From: Ligustrum vulgare
Taxonomy: Eukaryota; Streptophyta; Magnoliopsida; Lamiales; Oleaceae
Assembly (NCBI GenBank): GCA_963555705.1
Contig: OY743174.1
Coordinates: 54,396,234 to 54,460,233, forward strand
Reading direction: 5' to 3'
DNA: 64,000 nucleotides
A program made the position numbers and the translations under genes. Positions 45,789 to 57,499 of the stretch are shown piece by piece. Under the pieces are notes generated by a model. That model did not search any database, was not told where the DNA came from, and saw only the letters and a list, made by a program, of their open reading frames with translations. Position 1 is the stretch's first letter, and the number at the start of each line of letters is the position of its first letter.

Positions 45789-46735
45789 GTGGAAGAAGCT
45801 CCATCTAGTTCAAATTGGAGAATTGCAATGGAAGATGAATATAAAGCCCTTGTTAAGAACAAAACTTGGAAGCTTATTCCCCCTTCACCTAGCTACAAAG
45901 TGATTGGAAATAAATGGATTTTTAGAACAAAATACAACTTAGAAGGTAAAGTTGAAAGGTTTAAAGCTATGTTGGTACTTGCAAACACCTGGGATAGACT
46001 TTGATGAGGCCTTTAGTTCTGTAATCAAAGCTGCAACATTAAGAGTAATACTTGCACTTGCACTTGTTGTTTCAAAGTTTTGGAAAATTAGACAAGTAGA
46101 TGTCAATAATGCCTTTTTGAATGGCAAACTAAAAGTAGATGTCTATATGCACCAACCTGTATGGTTTTGTTGACAAATCAGTACATAATTACGTATGCAA
46201 GTTTGACAAGGCCTTGTATGGTTTGAGACAGGCCCCCACGACTTGGTATGATAGGCTTAAAGATACAGTGTTGGAATGGAAAATTTGTCAATCAAAGACA
46301 GATAACTCTTTGTTCTTCTACTCAAATGATAAATTTGTAATCTTTGTACTTATATATGTTGATGACATAGTTGTGACAGGTAATGACTCTATTATGTTGC
46401 AAAAGTTTATTAGTAAGCTCAATACAAGTTTTGCATTAAAAGACATGGGACCACTTCACAAAATTTTGGAGATGGAAGTTCATAGACACGGTTCAGGACT
46501 TCATTTGACACAAACACAATATCTTGAGGACTTATTGAAAAAGGTTCAACTATCTGCATTTAAAATCCAGCACTGCTCCTATGTAACTGGTAAAAGGATA
46601 TCTAAATATAATAACAATCTGATGAAAGATCCATCTTTGTTTAGAAGTGCAATTGTAGGCTTGCAATATCTGTCACACACGAGGTCTGATATAACTTTTG
46701 CAGTTAACAAGATGAGTTAGTACTTGTAATCACCA
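45789..46735 (+). pseudogene. Copia reverse transcriptase fragments, copy B
   Basis: Frames contain NWRIAMEDEYKALVKN, QVDVNNAFLNGKL, LYGLRQAPTTWYDRL, catalytic LIYVDDIVVTG and LQYLSHTRSDITFAVNKMS up to the SINE. A frame change remains near 46000 and another near 46160. The 46139-46720 frame is open for 193 codons. Confidence 0.8.
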
Positions 46736-46740
46736 TCAGA

Positions 46741-46978
46741 ACGCCCCCAGAGCACATCTTCCAGTGGCAAATGGGAGGGATGGAAAAATTCTCAGAGCAA
46801 TCGGGTGCAAGGTTCGAATCCTGAAATAATGAATTTGTGTCATGTGGCAAGCGGGAGTTAAGACTTACCACACCTCCACCCTAGCTCTGGGAGGCATAAC
46901 CTGCGATTTACCAACTTAATCAATGCCCTAGGGTAAGGTCAGTTAGGGTCCTCAAGGTGTGGGCTACACCTTTTCTTT
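46741..46978 (+). mobile_element. tRNA-derived SINE, copy B
   Basis: Same SINE and site as 18842-19079, with the 15-bp target duplication GTAATCACCATCAGA intact on both sides (46726-46740 and 46979-46993). The B box GGTTCGAATCC is retained; the terminal T-run is interrupted by C (TTTTCTTT). Confidence 0.85.
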
Positions 46979-46993
46979 GTAATCACCATCAGA

Positions 46994-47699
46994 TGAACAT
47001 TAGAAAATTCTTAAAAGAATATTCAGGTACCTCAAGGGTACTTTTGATCAAAGACTCTGGATTTAGCCAAGTGATAGGTTGTCCATCAATGCTGATGTAG
47101 ATTCTGATTCGACATCTTGTCATGATGATAGGAGGCCTACTGCTGGGTACCATGTCTATTGGGGAGGGAGTTTAGTGATCTAGTCTTTGAAAAAATAGCA
47201 TGTGGTTGCCATATTCAGCTTGGAGTCATAATATAGAGCACTTGCTCATGCTGCAACAGAAGTTTCTTGGTTTCAATCCTTGTTTAAGGAGCTGAAGTTT
47301 CCCTCAAACTGTACTCTTGTTTTGGGGTATGACAATCTGAGTGCGAGTGCGTTAGCTTCTAACCCTGTGCACCATACTCGCACGAAACACAGTGAACTCG
47401 ATGTTCATTTTGTGAGAGACTATGTTAAACACGGAATTGGAATATCTTACATACCTTCTTCTGATCAAGTGGTTGATTTACTTACTAAGCATATATCTCA
47501 GTCAAGGCTTCAAGTTCTTAATGACAAGCTTGGTGTGACACGAGTGCCTTCCAGCTTGAAGGGGACATTGAAGATCATAAGCAGAGAAGGAATCAAAGGT
47601 GAAGATGGCAGAGATGGTTACAATAGCAACACTATACTCCTTATTTTCAGCAAAGACTACAGCTCATCAACACACGTATCAGACTTCGATTGGTTGTAA
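46994..47699 (+). pseudogene. Copia RNase H remnant, copy B
   Basis: SPSDEH-type start is in one frame. From 47280 a 139-codon frame carries LGYDNLSASALASNP, TKHSELDVHFVRD and SDQVVDLLTKHISQSRL, then runs into the probable LTR. The RNase H N-terminal half contains stops. Confidence 0.75.
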
Positions 47700-47836
47700 T
47701 ACAATATTTTTATTATAAACAATACAATTGCTGCCTATATTTCTTTGTGTATAAAAAGGTGTATAGGCTTGCTTTGTAAATCATTATTGTGATATAATAC
47801 ATACTTATAATTTCTGAAATCTTACTATTTTCAACA

Positions 47837-50800
47837 AAAATAATATTTTTCCCAAATATATATTTCATGTCCATATTATTTAGACTTGATTTTATTTTTA
47901 TTTTAAGATAAACGAACCTGGATATAAATCGTAAAATGTATTAGAGACCAATTTTGAGATTGAATGTTTATTCATTAAACATCAATACAATGTAAAGGGA
48001 AAGTACGTATTTATCTTTCATATGAGTTGCATTACATGTAATTGACTAGTGATTCTCTATGGTTAATTAAAAGTGTTATGAGAACAATAATCAAAATTGA
48101 CAAACTTAAAAATCCTTTCGAAAATCAAGTGATAATTAAATAAAATAGGTCATTAAACATATTTTATTAATAATATTTGTGACCACAATTACAAGTCAAA
48201 TTTTATAGGTCATAAATTATCGATTTCTAGGTTATGATTTATTTCTTAATTATAAATCACAAAATTTATTGGTTATAATTTATTTACCAGTAACAAATTA
48301 TCAAATTAATCGACGACTTATTTTTCAAATTCAAATCACAAATTTTTTGGGTTAAAAGTTATTTAATAGTTATCAAATTTATTGGTTACGATTTATTTTT
48401 CGATCACAAATTTGTTGGGTGGTTGTGTGTAGTGATGCCAAAGAACATAATATTTATATGAAAAATTGTGACGACAAATGGACAGAATAACGATAAGGAA
48501 ATGAAACAAGAAAAAGAAAAAAATATGAAAAAGATGCAAAGTTGAGGCAAATGTTGAATATTTTGTTCTTAAGCTCGAATTTGTCTCGCAATAGTGCATA
48601 TGATTTGTAACAATCAATTCCTAATTAGATACAATGATTACTACTTGTGCTTACAGCACTTCAAAACACAAGTACGACGAACCAGAATAGTCTCGGGCAC
48701 CTCCCACCCATAAGGGGGGTGCATGGGGGTTGATTTTTTGCCCTTCACGGGCATACCAGTGTTTTCGTGAACGGGCATTAGATCATTAGCAGTTATTGTA
48801 CATGGAAGGGAGTGGGCATAAATAAACTAATCTGAATAGTAGATTGTGATGGTACATGATTAATTTATAACGCAGAAGATATTTATTAGATTAGTGAACT
48901 GGGTTTAAAAAAAAAAAAATCAATTATTGCTGAGTTTGAACAAGATTCGAAAGAATTTACTCGATTATGTTCTTGATCACAGTTTGTATCTAAAAAAATG
49001 TGTTAACATGCACGTTCGAGTTTTCTGGGTCAATAAGAAGACAACTAGAAGCAACTTTAGAGTTTGTTAGTGCAAACTAAATGCATGATTCAACAAGTTG
49101 TTCCTTATATGTTGACATCGACTTAAATAAAACCTTAAAACAAGGAAAAAATATATGTAAATTTATTTTATGAGAATGCGTCATGAATTTGCTTGGACAA
49201 TAAGAATATTAAGCCCATGTTTAATTTTCATTAAATTTTTCTCTTTTTTTTTCTACAATACTATATATTGTTTAAAAAAAGTTTTTTTTTTAAAAAATGA
49301 ATAGTAACTTTTAGGAGAATGTGTGGTTGAAATTTGGTTGAAAAGTCAAATATTGTTAATTGACTTTTAATGGATAGTTGAAATTGGATACTATATAAAA
49401 AAGAGAAAAAATTAAAGAGTATCAAACAAAAGCTAAATTTATTCGTAAATTAAATGGTAGTTTGGCCGATACAATTTTTTGTTTGATTAAATTTATTCAA
49501 ACAATTTATAATGGAATAGCGTGGAAAAAGAAGTCGTCAAAGACTAACATTTACATTTCTGTAATAGTTCGCAGCATGTTTGAATATTAATTCAGTTAAA
49601 GAATTTGAACTTATTAAAATTAACTTCAAGATCTTTTTGTGTGGTCGAATCACCTTAGTTTTCAAACTCCAAAGTATGCATCATCTTGCACTCCAATGAT
49701 CACAATCCCGATCACAATGGAAGGTGATTATTTTTCACAACCTAAATGCCTAATTTTGTAAGTTTTCATGTCAAAAATATGATTTAGGGGCATTTCCAAT
49801 TTATGTATATTTTCACATACGAATTTCACTCTTATTTTTACCATTGTGCTTCATCATGTTCTAAAGACAATAATGTGAAAGTTGTAGTGAGTTATAGGTT
49901 ATGGGAGTTGTAGGTTTCAAACTGCTCCCTCCAACCATTTGATATATGTAACGGTCATTCCACATGAGCTACCCACAACCCTATTTTCTAAATTAGAGTA
50001 GAACTCAGTGAATTCACGATAAGTTCCTTGTACCAAAAAAAAAAAAATGTTAAGGAGACATCAAAGTGATAAAAATGTAAGAAATAGGGATAGGATCTTT
50101 TATTATTTTTGTTAGAAGTTACAGCAATATCTAGTTGAAAAATGAAGGGAATTCCTCCTCGTTTAGTTGATACTTTAAGGAGGCTTTAACCGAAATGAAA
50201 GTAAAAAATAGATTTTCCAATCATTTATTCGTTGAAGATATCATTTATTATTTGGCATCAAATCAATTTATAAATCACAAGTTCGAAGTAGAAGAACTCA
50301 GATTTCAAATGAACAAATTCAAATTTGAAAAATGATCTTTCTTGTTCTCACTATTTCTGAGGAGACGTATGAGGTGAAAATCTCTTGTATAATAGAATCA
50401 AGAACAATGTATTTTTCTAAGCCTAGAAAGTGGAGTAATCGAAATACAAGAAAAAAAATTGTAGAGCTAGTTTATTTAGAAAATTTAATCAAGCAACAGA
50501 AATAATAACCATATATAGGTAGCCAAAATAATGGCGACAAGTGACAACCGGAATAATTAATAAAAAAATAAATTTCTTCTATTTCTGTCAAGAAAAAATA
50601 TTTCACAACCAGGATGCCTTTTGAAACTATTCAATGTATTATAAATAAATAGAATTTACCATCATTTAAACTAGCGTTATAACCAGCTATAATACTTTTA
50701 AGTTTATATATATACTAGAAAATAGAAAATGAAAAGAAAGTGAGATCAATGAAGAAGACAAACGACAAAACTGTTTTGACAAATGGTAATGATCGATGCA

Positions 50801-51150
50801 AGTTATAGAAACAAAATTAGACCTTGATATAGATTAAAATTAAATTTTTAATGGACTTTGATAAAAAAAAAATATTATGAAATGTGGGGGTTAAAATCCT
50901 TTAAAATATGTCATTATTTGATTTTTACTTAACTTCAAATTATATTTTTAGTGAAACCAAACGGGATTAGAGTACAATTCAATCATACACATGCACAAAC
51001 CAAATAAACTTAAAAGAATTTTGGAATATTAAAATACATTAATAAAAATCCTTTAATTTCTCACGTTTCCTAAGAATTCGGATTATCTCAGGATTCAGCT
51101 GGAACAGTTGGCTTGCATTGGACTAGCTCTCTTTCTCTACACTTTTTTTT
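47837..51150. other. AT-rich spacer upstream of WAT1, copy B
   Basis: Collinear with 19932-23040; holds the MITE copy 49213-49433. It has about 170 bp (near 50195-50370) not in A and lacks some short A segments. The G-run near 48714 is 6 bases against 13 in A. Confidence 0.55.
49213..49433. mobile_element. Harbinger-like MITE, copy B
   Basis: Equivalent to 21325-21538, flanked by TAA (49210-49212 and 49434-49436); terminal repeats begin GCCCATGTTTAATTTT. Confidence 0.5.
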
Positions 51151-52674
51151 TATATATAATATGATATATGATATATATCCGATAATATAGATACATTTGT
51201 GAACTTAGAGTTTTGATATCTATTTCCCTCTCGATTCTTCTCCTCTTTCCAAAGCAAGAACTCGGAAAGACTGATTATTTATTTCGTTCTTGGTGTTCTT
51301 GGTAGACTTATATATTTGCCATGGTGGATACTGGATTGAGAGTTTGACTGAAAAATCCTCTCTCCGTCTCTAGGGTTTTTGAGTTCTTCTTGGTAGATTT
51401 GAAATTTACTTTTCTGGGTTCTTGTTTTGATTGAAAATCATACTTCTCTCGAGGCTTTTAAGTTTCTTCTTGGTAGATTTATTTACTTTTCTGGGTTGGG
51501 AATTTGATTGAAAACATGAAGATTTTCGATTCGTTACAAGGGTTGAAGCCAACGTTACTGATGTTGATGGTGCAAACAATATTTGCTGGAGTCAATATTG
51601 TTTATAAACTGGCTGCCAATGATGGAATGAAGTTGCCCATTTTGGTGGGCTATAGATTCATGTTTGGCGCTGCTTTTATGGTTCCGGTTGCACTCTTGGT
51701 TGAAAGGTTCTAATGCATCTTTGTTTTGATTTTCAGATTTACAAAAAAACAATATTTAATAAAATGTTAATTATCTAGGAGTTTTTATTTATTTATTTTT
51801 TTCGACCCTTCACAACTAGGGTTTATATGAATTCCATGAAAAAATTGTAAAATCCTAAAGCTAAAATGCACACTCAAGAATTTCTTCTGAACCTTGAAAT
51901 TTCTTGATAATATTTCAGGAAAAGGAGGCCTAAGTTAACTTGGTTGGTAGTCTTCCAAACGTTTCTTTGTGGTTTATTCGGGTAAGTTTTTTTTTTTTCT
52001 TAAATAACTTATTAGATTATGATCGTTTTTTCAAAGATAAAAGATCAAGAATCCACGTTTTGATCGATGGAGAATTAAACGTCTTAAATGTAGTTGACAA
52101 TTGCTTTTCGTGACACATTTTGTGTTGATATGATTAGTAAGTATATTTGCTTTCATTGGCGAACCTAAGGTTTATGCATGATAGTCTAAGACGTTCTTTA
52201 TGAGCACGATGACTTCTTTAATTAGTGGTCGTTGATAATTCAATCATATACTATATAAACTTTTCGTTATTTCAACTTATATTGAAATAATTCATTATTA
52301 TTGATTAATAAATTGATAGTAGTAATTATTGGACCGTGATTAAGGATTTAATTTTAATTGTAATTTAGAGCAATAATCAGTATATTTTTCTTATTGCAGA
52401 GGGTCACTCGGCCAAAATCTTTACTTAAAAAGTATGGCAATGACTTCAGCAACTTTTGCTTCAGCCTTGACCAATCTTATTCCCGCCATAACATTTGTTA
52501 TAGCCATAATCCTTAGGTAAAAAATTAAAAATATACTTATACAGACTGCACTTTCTCATCAAAATAAAAGATTTTTTTTTTTGTTCAAGAATTTAAATAA
52601 ATGTATTATCCAGGCTAGAGAAATTGGGATTGAATACACGAGCTGGTATGGCAAAGGTGATTGGAACCCTAACC

Positions 52675-53412
52675 TGTTATGAAAATGTTGTTCAAATATA
52701 TAAATTTATAGTTGAAATGGTGCAAGAACCGGTCTTAAATATAAGGAACCGGTCCAAGAAGTGAAAAACCGGACCAAATAAAAACTGGACGGACCAAATG
52801 GTCCGGACCGGACCTGAAGGTCCGGCAAAAATGAAGAACCACGCGATTGCGTGGTTGGTGGTCCGGCGATCGCGTGGTTAATTGATAATGGTCACTGCAT
52901 ATTTTTTCGAGGCATCGCGCCATCGCGTGGTATAAAAATTTGACCGTTGGAGAATTTTTTCAGAATTTCTCATGCACATTTTCAACTATTTTTGGCACTC
53001 TTTCGTGAAGAGTTGCATGAACAACGATTTGGGATGATAGAATTCTATAAATAGGTATAGAATTCATGGTTTTGAATAACTTTTTGATCATCAAACCTTC
53101 AATAGTGATTATCATCCAAAGTCTTAAATTTTATACTTAGAATCTTCAAAATTTGCTCTTCTTGTTCCTATTCTCCAAGTTTATCAATTGTGCTGTTTGA
53201 TACTTGGTTTGAGGCTTGAAATCCGCTAAAGCAATTTGTTTAGAGGCCCATTAGCATTCTCATTCCGAGAGGGCGCAAATTTCGCTTTTAGGACAACATT
53301 CTTTGCGATTCAAGTCATTTTGCATTTTTTGATTTCTCCTTGATTCTTTGTTTCAAGTTTTGTGTTAGCTTCGTTATAGCATATTTTATTTGAGAAAGGA
53401 AATTTCTCAACA
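52675..53412 (+). repeat. 5' LTR of copia-2 (738 bp)
   Basis: TG...CA ends. The upstream third is an array of GC-rich palindromic words: ACCGGT, GGTCCGGACC, TCCGGACCGGACC and repeated GCGATCGCGTGG-like units. A probable TATA box (CTATAAATAGG) is at about 53042. It is 76 bp longer than the 3' LTR. Confidence 0.95.
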
Positions 53413-53433
53413 ATCTAAAAGCGAAATTTTGCG

Positions 53434-54318
53434 ATGGCAACCGAATGAGACACAATCATGGCTACAATCAAGTTGATGAATCAAGATTTAGTTCGCTTGG
53501 ATCGTTTTGATGGTACCAACTTCACAAGGTGGCAAGACAAAATTAAGTTCCTATTAACGGCGCTGAAGATCTTCTACATCCTTGATCCCAATTTGGAAGA
53601 CTTGCCCGAACCTTCCGATAAAGATACCGAATAAGCAAGGATTGATCGAAAGAAGCGAGAAGAAGACAAACTTATTTGTCGTGGCCATATCTTGAATGCA
53701 CTTTCGGATCGTCTCTACGACTTGTACACCAACACTAAATCTGCAAAAGAGATATGGAATGTACTTGAAAACAAGTACAAGGCCGAAGAGGAAGGAACTA
53801 CAAAATTCCTTATAACAAGGTACTTCGATTTTAAATTTTTGGAAAATGTTCCCCCATTACCCCAAGTTCATGAATTGCAAGTGATTGTCAATAAATTAAA
53901 AGCGGTGAAGATAGAACTTCCGGAATCATTTCAAGTAGGAGCAATTATTGCAAAATTGCCTTCTACTTGAAGAGGATATAGGAAGAAAATCCTTCACAAC
54001 TCCGAAGACTTTTCAATGGAGCAAATTCAAAAACATCTCCGAATTGAGGAAGAGTCGAGGGCAAGAGATGGGATTGAGAATTCCCATGTTGGCACTTCTA
54101 AAGCCAATGCCTTGGAGAACAACAAAGTGACCAAAGTAAACAAGAGAAAGTTTACTAGCAATAACAACAACAAATTCAAAAAGAAACCTAAGGGAGAATG
54201 CTTCGTATGTGGAAAGTTTGGTCACTTTGCAAAAGATTTCCGACATAAAAAAAAAAAAAAAGCAATTTTGGAGGCAAGGTTAATTCCATTGACAAGAATG
54301 AAATTATTGCTACTATAA
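53434..54318 (+). pseudogene. Copia-2 gag with zinc knuckle
   Basis: One frame from ATG 53434 with in-frame stops at 53446, 53632 and 53968. Segments include LDRFDGTNFTRWQDKIKFLL, ALSDRLYDLYTNTKSAKEIW and LPQVHELQVIVNKLKAV, typical of copia gag. A zinc knuckle CFVCGKFGHFAKDF follows, in which the last Cys is Phe. The frame is then lost at a run of about 14 A (54247-54260), after which protease continues in another phase. Gag would form the virus-like particle in the cytoplasm. The knuckle lesion should weaken RNA binding. Confidence 0.8.
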
Positions 54319-54323
54319 GCGAA

Positions 54324-55222
54324 GTGAATTCTGTCAAAGAAAAAATTTCGGGATGGTGGTTTGATACTTGCGCCACCGTTCATGTTTGCTATGACAAGTC
54401 CCTATACAATACCTATCAAGAGATTGATGATGGTCAACAAATTCAAATGGGAAATGAACATTGTTCAAAAGTCATAGGCAAAGGGAATGTTGATCTTCAA
54501 TTCACATCCGGAAAGGTTGTAACTCTTACAAATGTTTTACATGTGCCGGATATGAATAGAAACCTTGTAAGTGGTGATTTTTTCGGAAAACCGGGCGTGA
54601 AATGTATTTTTGAGTCGGGAAAACTTGTATTGACCCGAAATGATTTCTTTGTTGGTAAAGGCTATTCCACTAATGGAATTGTCAAATTGTGTACTATTGA
54701 CAATGCAATTAATAAAATAAATTCTTCTTACTTTGTGTATTCTTTAGATTTATGGCATGATAGATTAGGACATGTTGGATATTCTACCTTGCATAGAATG
54801 ATTAGAAATGACATGCTATCTTGTGATATTACAAAGAATGAAAAATGTGAAATTTGCACTAAGTCCAAAATGATTAAAAAACCTTTTCAAAGTGTAGAAA
54901 GATCATCTAATATTCTTGATTTAGTTCATACCGACATTTGTGAACTTAATGGCATGTTAACTAGGGGTGGTAATAAATATTTTATCACTTTCATTGATGA
55001 TTATTCTAGATTTTGTTATGTTTATCTAATGAAACATAAAAATGAGGCTTTTCATATGTTTAAAGCATATAAAAATGAAGTAGAAAATCAAAAGGATAAA
55101 ATGATTAAAATTCTTAGAAGTGATAGAGGTGGTGAATATTTTTCTAAAGAATTTGATATCTTTTGTGAAGAACATGGTATTTTATACCAATGTAGTGCAC
55201 CTAGAACACCGGAACAAAATGA
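54324..55222 (+). pseudogene. Copia-2 protease and integrase N-terminal part
   Basis: The frame opens with the protease active-site region WWFDTCATVHVC, where DTGA is expected, so the flap-supporting Gly is Cys. LWHDRLGH and CEICTKSK form the H2C2 zinc finger of integrase. LVHTDICELN and LRSDRGGEY carry the first two catalytic Asp. The third catalytic residue lies beyond 55222, where a CACTA element has separated the domain. Coding sequence resumes at 56532. Confidence 0.85.
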
Positions 55223-55462
55223 CACTAGTACAGAAATCACCAAAAAAAACGAGGAATATACGTCGGTTTTTAGTAAAATCGACGCCTATAAAAGGACGGT
55301 GGCATTTTTGTAAATATAATCGAAGAATGGGCGTCGGTTGTAATATTACAACCGACGTGTAAAGTTTAAACCTAAAGAATACGTGTCGGTTCTTGAGGAC
55401 GGTGGCATTTTTGTAAATATAATCGAAGAATGGGCGTCGGTTGTAAAAAAAAAAAAAAAAAA

Positions 55463-55504
55463 ACTTTAGGCGTCGGTTGTAATATTACAACCGACGCCTA
55501 AAGT
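55463..55504. repeat. 42-bp perfect palindrome in the CACTA element
   Basis: Two arms of 21 bases, each running from ACTTTAGGCGTCGG to the central TAATATTA, are exact reverse complements with no spacer. A second exact copy is at 56260-56301, and imperfect ones are at about 55526-55565 and 55571-55610. Confidence 0.9.
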
Positions 55505-55758
55505 AATAAAAAAAAAAAAAAATTGACTTTAGGCGTCGATTGTAATATTACAACCGACGCCTAAAAAAATGACTTTAGGCGTCGGTTGTAATATTACAAC
55601 CGACGCCCATTCTCCGGTTTCCCGCGTCGGTTCTTCAAGAACCGACGCGTATTCCTTTATTTACTTATACGCAAAAAGCGCAGATCATCTATATTTTTTT
55701 CACTACTCGATCTCTTCCCGCCTCTCTCTTTATTTTTCTCTCACCCGAACCACCGCAC

Positions 55759-55905
55759 TATGTCGCTGCCGCCACCACCACCACCATTCCTCCATTTTCC
55801 GGCAACGTTCATCACCACATTCCTCCCCTTGCTCTTTATCTCTTCCTCTCCCCGAATCACCGGACTCGCACCTCCGCCACCACCACGCGCCTCCACCATC
55901 TCGTA
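55759..55905 (+). CDS. Short proline-rich ORF inside the CACTA element, possible captured exon
   Basis: An ATG frame of 48 codons (MSLPPPPPPFLHFPATFITT..., ending in RASTIS) follows a CT-rich leader and lies in the non-repetitive centre of the element. It matches no family I recognise. The CT-rich 5' side, (CCA)n bias and a GTAAGA donor-like site overlapping the end (TCGTAAGAG) resemble the first exon of a plant gene, so it may be a host gene fragment carried by the transposon. Chance is also possible. Confidence 0.3.
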
Positions 55906-56259
55906 AGAGACCCACCTCTCTCTTTATATACATGTGTTTTTATCTATATGTATATATATAATGTATGTAAATATATGTAATAATATTTATGCATGTATAA
56001 TGTATGTAAATAATATGTATATATATATATATTATATATAATGTATATAAATGTATATATGTTTATGTGTATATATAGGTATTTATATTATAGATGTGTT
56101 TGTATATATGTATGGGTGTTTCAACTAGTTATTGATTTAATTTTGTATTGTTGATTTTTAGTTATTAGATGGATAAATTGCAATATTTGAATTATTGAAT
56201 TTCTAATGCATCGGAATGGATGAAAGAAATGTGATGCTTCCCCCGCAAAAAAAAAAAAG

Positions 56260-56301
56260 ACTTTAGGCGTCGGTTGTAATATTACAACCGACGCCTAAAG
56301 T
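56260..56301. repeat. Second 42-bp perfect palindrome in the CACTA element
   Basis: Same sequence as 55463-55504. It is followed by diverged units at about 56312-56355 and 56360-56395. Confidence 0.9.
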
Positions 56302-56531
56302 AAAAAAAAAAAGGACTTTAGACGTCGGTTCTACATTTAGAACCGACGTCCAAAACATACTTTGGGCGTCGGTTTTATATTAAAACCGACACCCAAAGTT
56401 TTTTTTTTTTTTTTACTTTAGGCGTCGGTTCTAAAGTCGAGACTTTACGCGTCTGCGTCATAGACGTCGCCGCTACAACCGACGCGTATTCCGTTTTCCA
56501 ACCGACGTGTATTCCTGTTTCTATACTAGTG

Positions 56532-57499
56532 AGGCTTGGCGGAAAGGAAAAATAGAACCTTAGTTGAGATGATAAATGCTATGCTAACAAGGTCTAAATT
56601 GCCTAATTACTTATGGGGTGAGGCATTATTTACTGCGTGTCATATACATAATAGAATTCCTTCTAAGAAACTTAAAGTTTCACCTTATGAATTGTGGAAA
56701 GGTCGGAAGCCTAACATTGGGTATTTTAAAGTGTGGGGGTGTTTGGCTTATTATAAAAACACCAATCCTAGTAGGACAAAACTAGGACCAAGAGGGATCA
56801 AGAGTGCCTGTGTTGGATATGCTATAAATAGTAAAGCATATAGGCTACTTGATCTAATATCCAATGTGATTATAGAATCACGAGATGTGGAATTTTTTGA
56901 CAATTCATTAAGCGTTGATGATATTCCTCAAAATTCAATAGAAATTCAAAATGAATTTCCGGCTTCTAAATCACTAGAAACATCTACCCAAGATGTAATT
57001 GAGACTAGTGAACCGCGAAGAAGCAAGAGATCTCGTAAAGAAAAGGTATTAGGACACGATGAGATTGATTCTCAAAGAATCTCCTTTTACTTGGTTGAAG
57101 CAAGTAAGGAAGATATAGTAAGAACAATTCTATATGTTCTTCAAATTGATAGTGATCCAAAAACCTATAAAGAAGCAATGACTTCTAGAGATAGCACATT
57201 TTGGAAGGATGCTATCAATGATGAAATGGATTCTATAACGTCCAACAATACTTGGAAGATTTTTGATTTACCGGCTGGATCAAAAGTCATTGGTTGCAAG
57301 TGGGTATTTCGAAGGAAATACAGTACCGATGGTTTGATCCAAACCTATAAAGCAAGATTAGTTGCTAAAGGTTTTCGACAAAAGGAAGGAATTGATTATT
57401 TTGACACTTATGCACCGGTGGCTAGGATCACTACTATTAGAATACTATTTACACTATCGTCTATATTTGATTTACATGTGCATTAAATGGATGTGAAGA
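56532..57499 (+). pseudogene. Copia-2 integrase C-terminal part and start of RT
   Basis: Resumes with AERKNRTLVEM (the catalytic Glu) and continues through ACHIHNRIPSKK, SPYELWKGRKPNIGYFKVWG and the variable linker to RT ([43 protein letters not shown]). It ends at TAA 57484, which replaces a Gln codon, a few codons before the solo LTR at 57500. Confidence 0.85.

Larger units (their letters stand above)
43811..47836 (+). mobile_element. Old Ty1/copia relic, copy B
   Basis: Gag (to about 44308, with a CGA-to-TGA stop at 44155), integrase 44649-45128, RT 45789-46735, SINE 46741-46978, RNase H to about 47570 and probable LTR 47569-47836 match copy A one for one. Several frames are longer here than in A (integrase; RT 46139-46720; RNase H 47280-47699), so the copies decayed separately. 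The 94-bp tandem duplication in the integrase is also present. Confidence 0.85.
55223..56531. mobile_element. Non-autonomous CACTA-type element in copia-2 (1.3 kb)
   Basis: Terminal inverted repeats CACTAGTACAGAAA and CACTAGTATAGAAA. Flanking triplets TGA and AGG are each one change from TGG, which would restore the integrase reading across the site, consistent with a decayed 3-bp target duplication. The subterminal parts contain many direct and inverted GGCGTCGGTT / AACCGACGCC units arranged as near-perfect palindromes centred on TAATATTA. The middle (about 55660-56230) is unlike the rest and holds a short proline-rich ORF followed by TA-rich DNA. No transposase is present. Confidence 0.8.

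Noticed and set aside
55730..55933. Gly/Trp/Arg-rich minus-strand ORF of 67 codons
   Set aside because: Antisense of the (CCA)n-rich centre of the CACTA; composition artefact.
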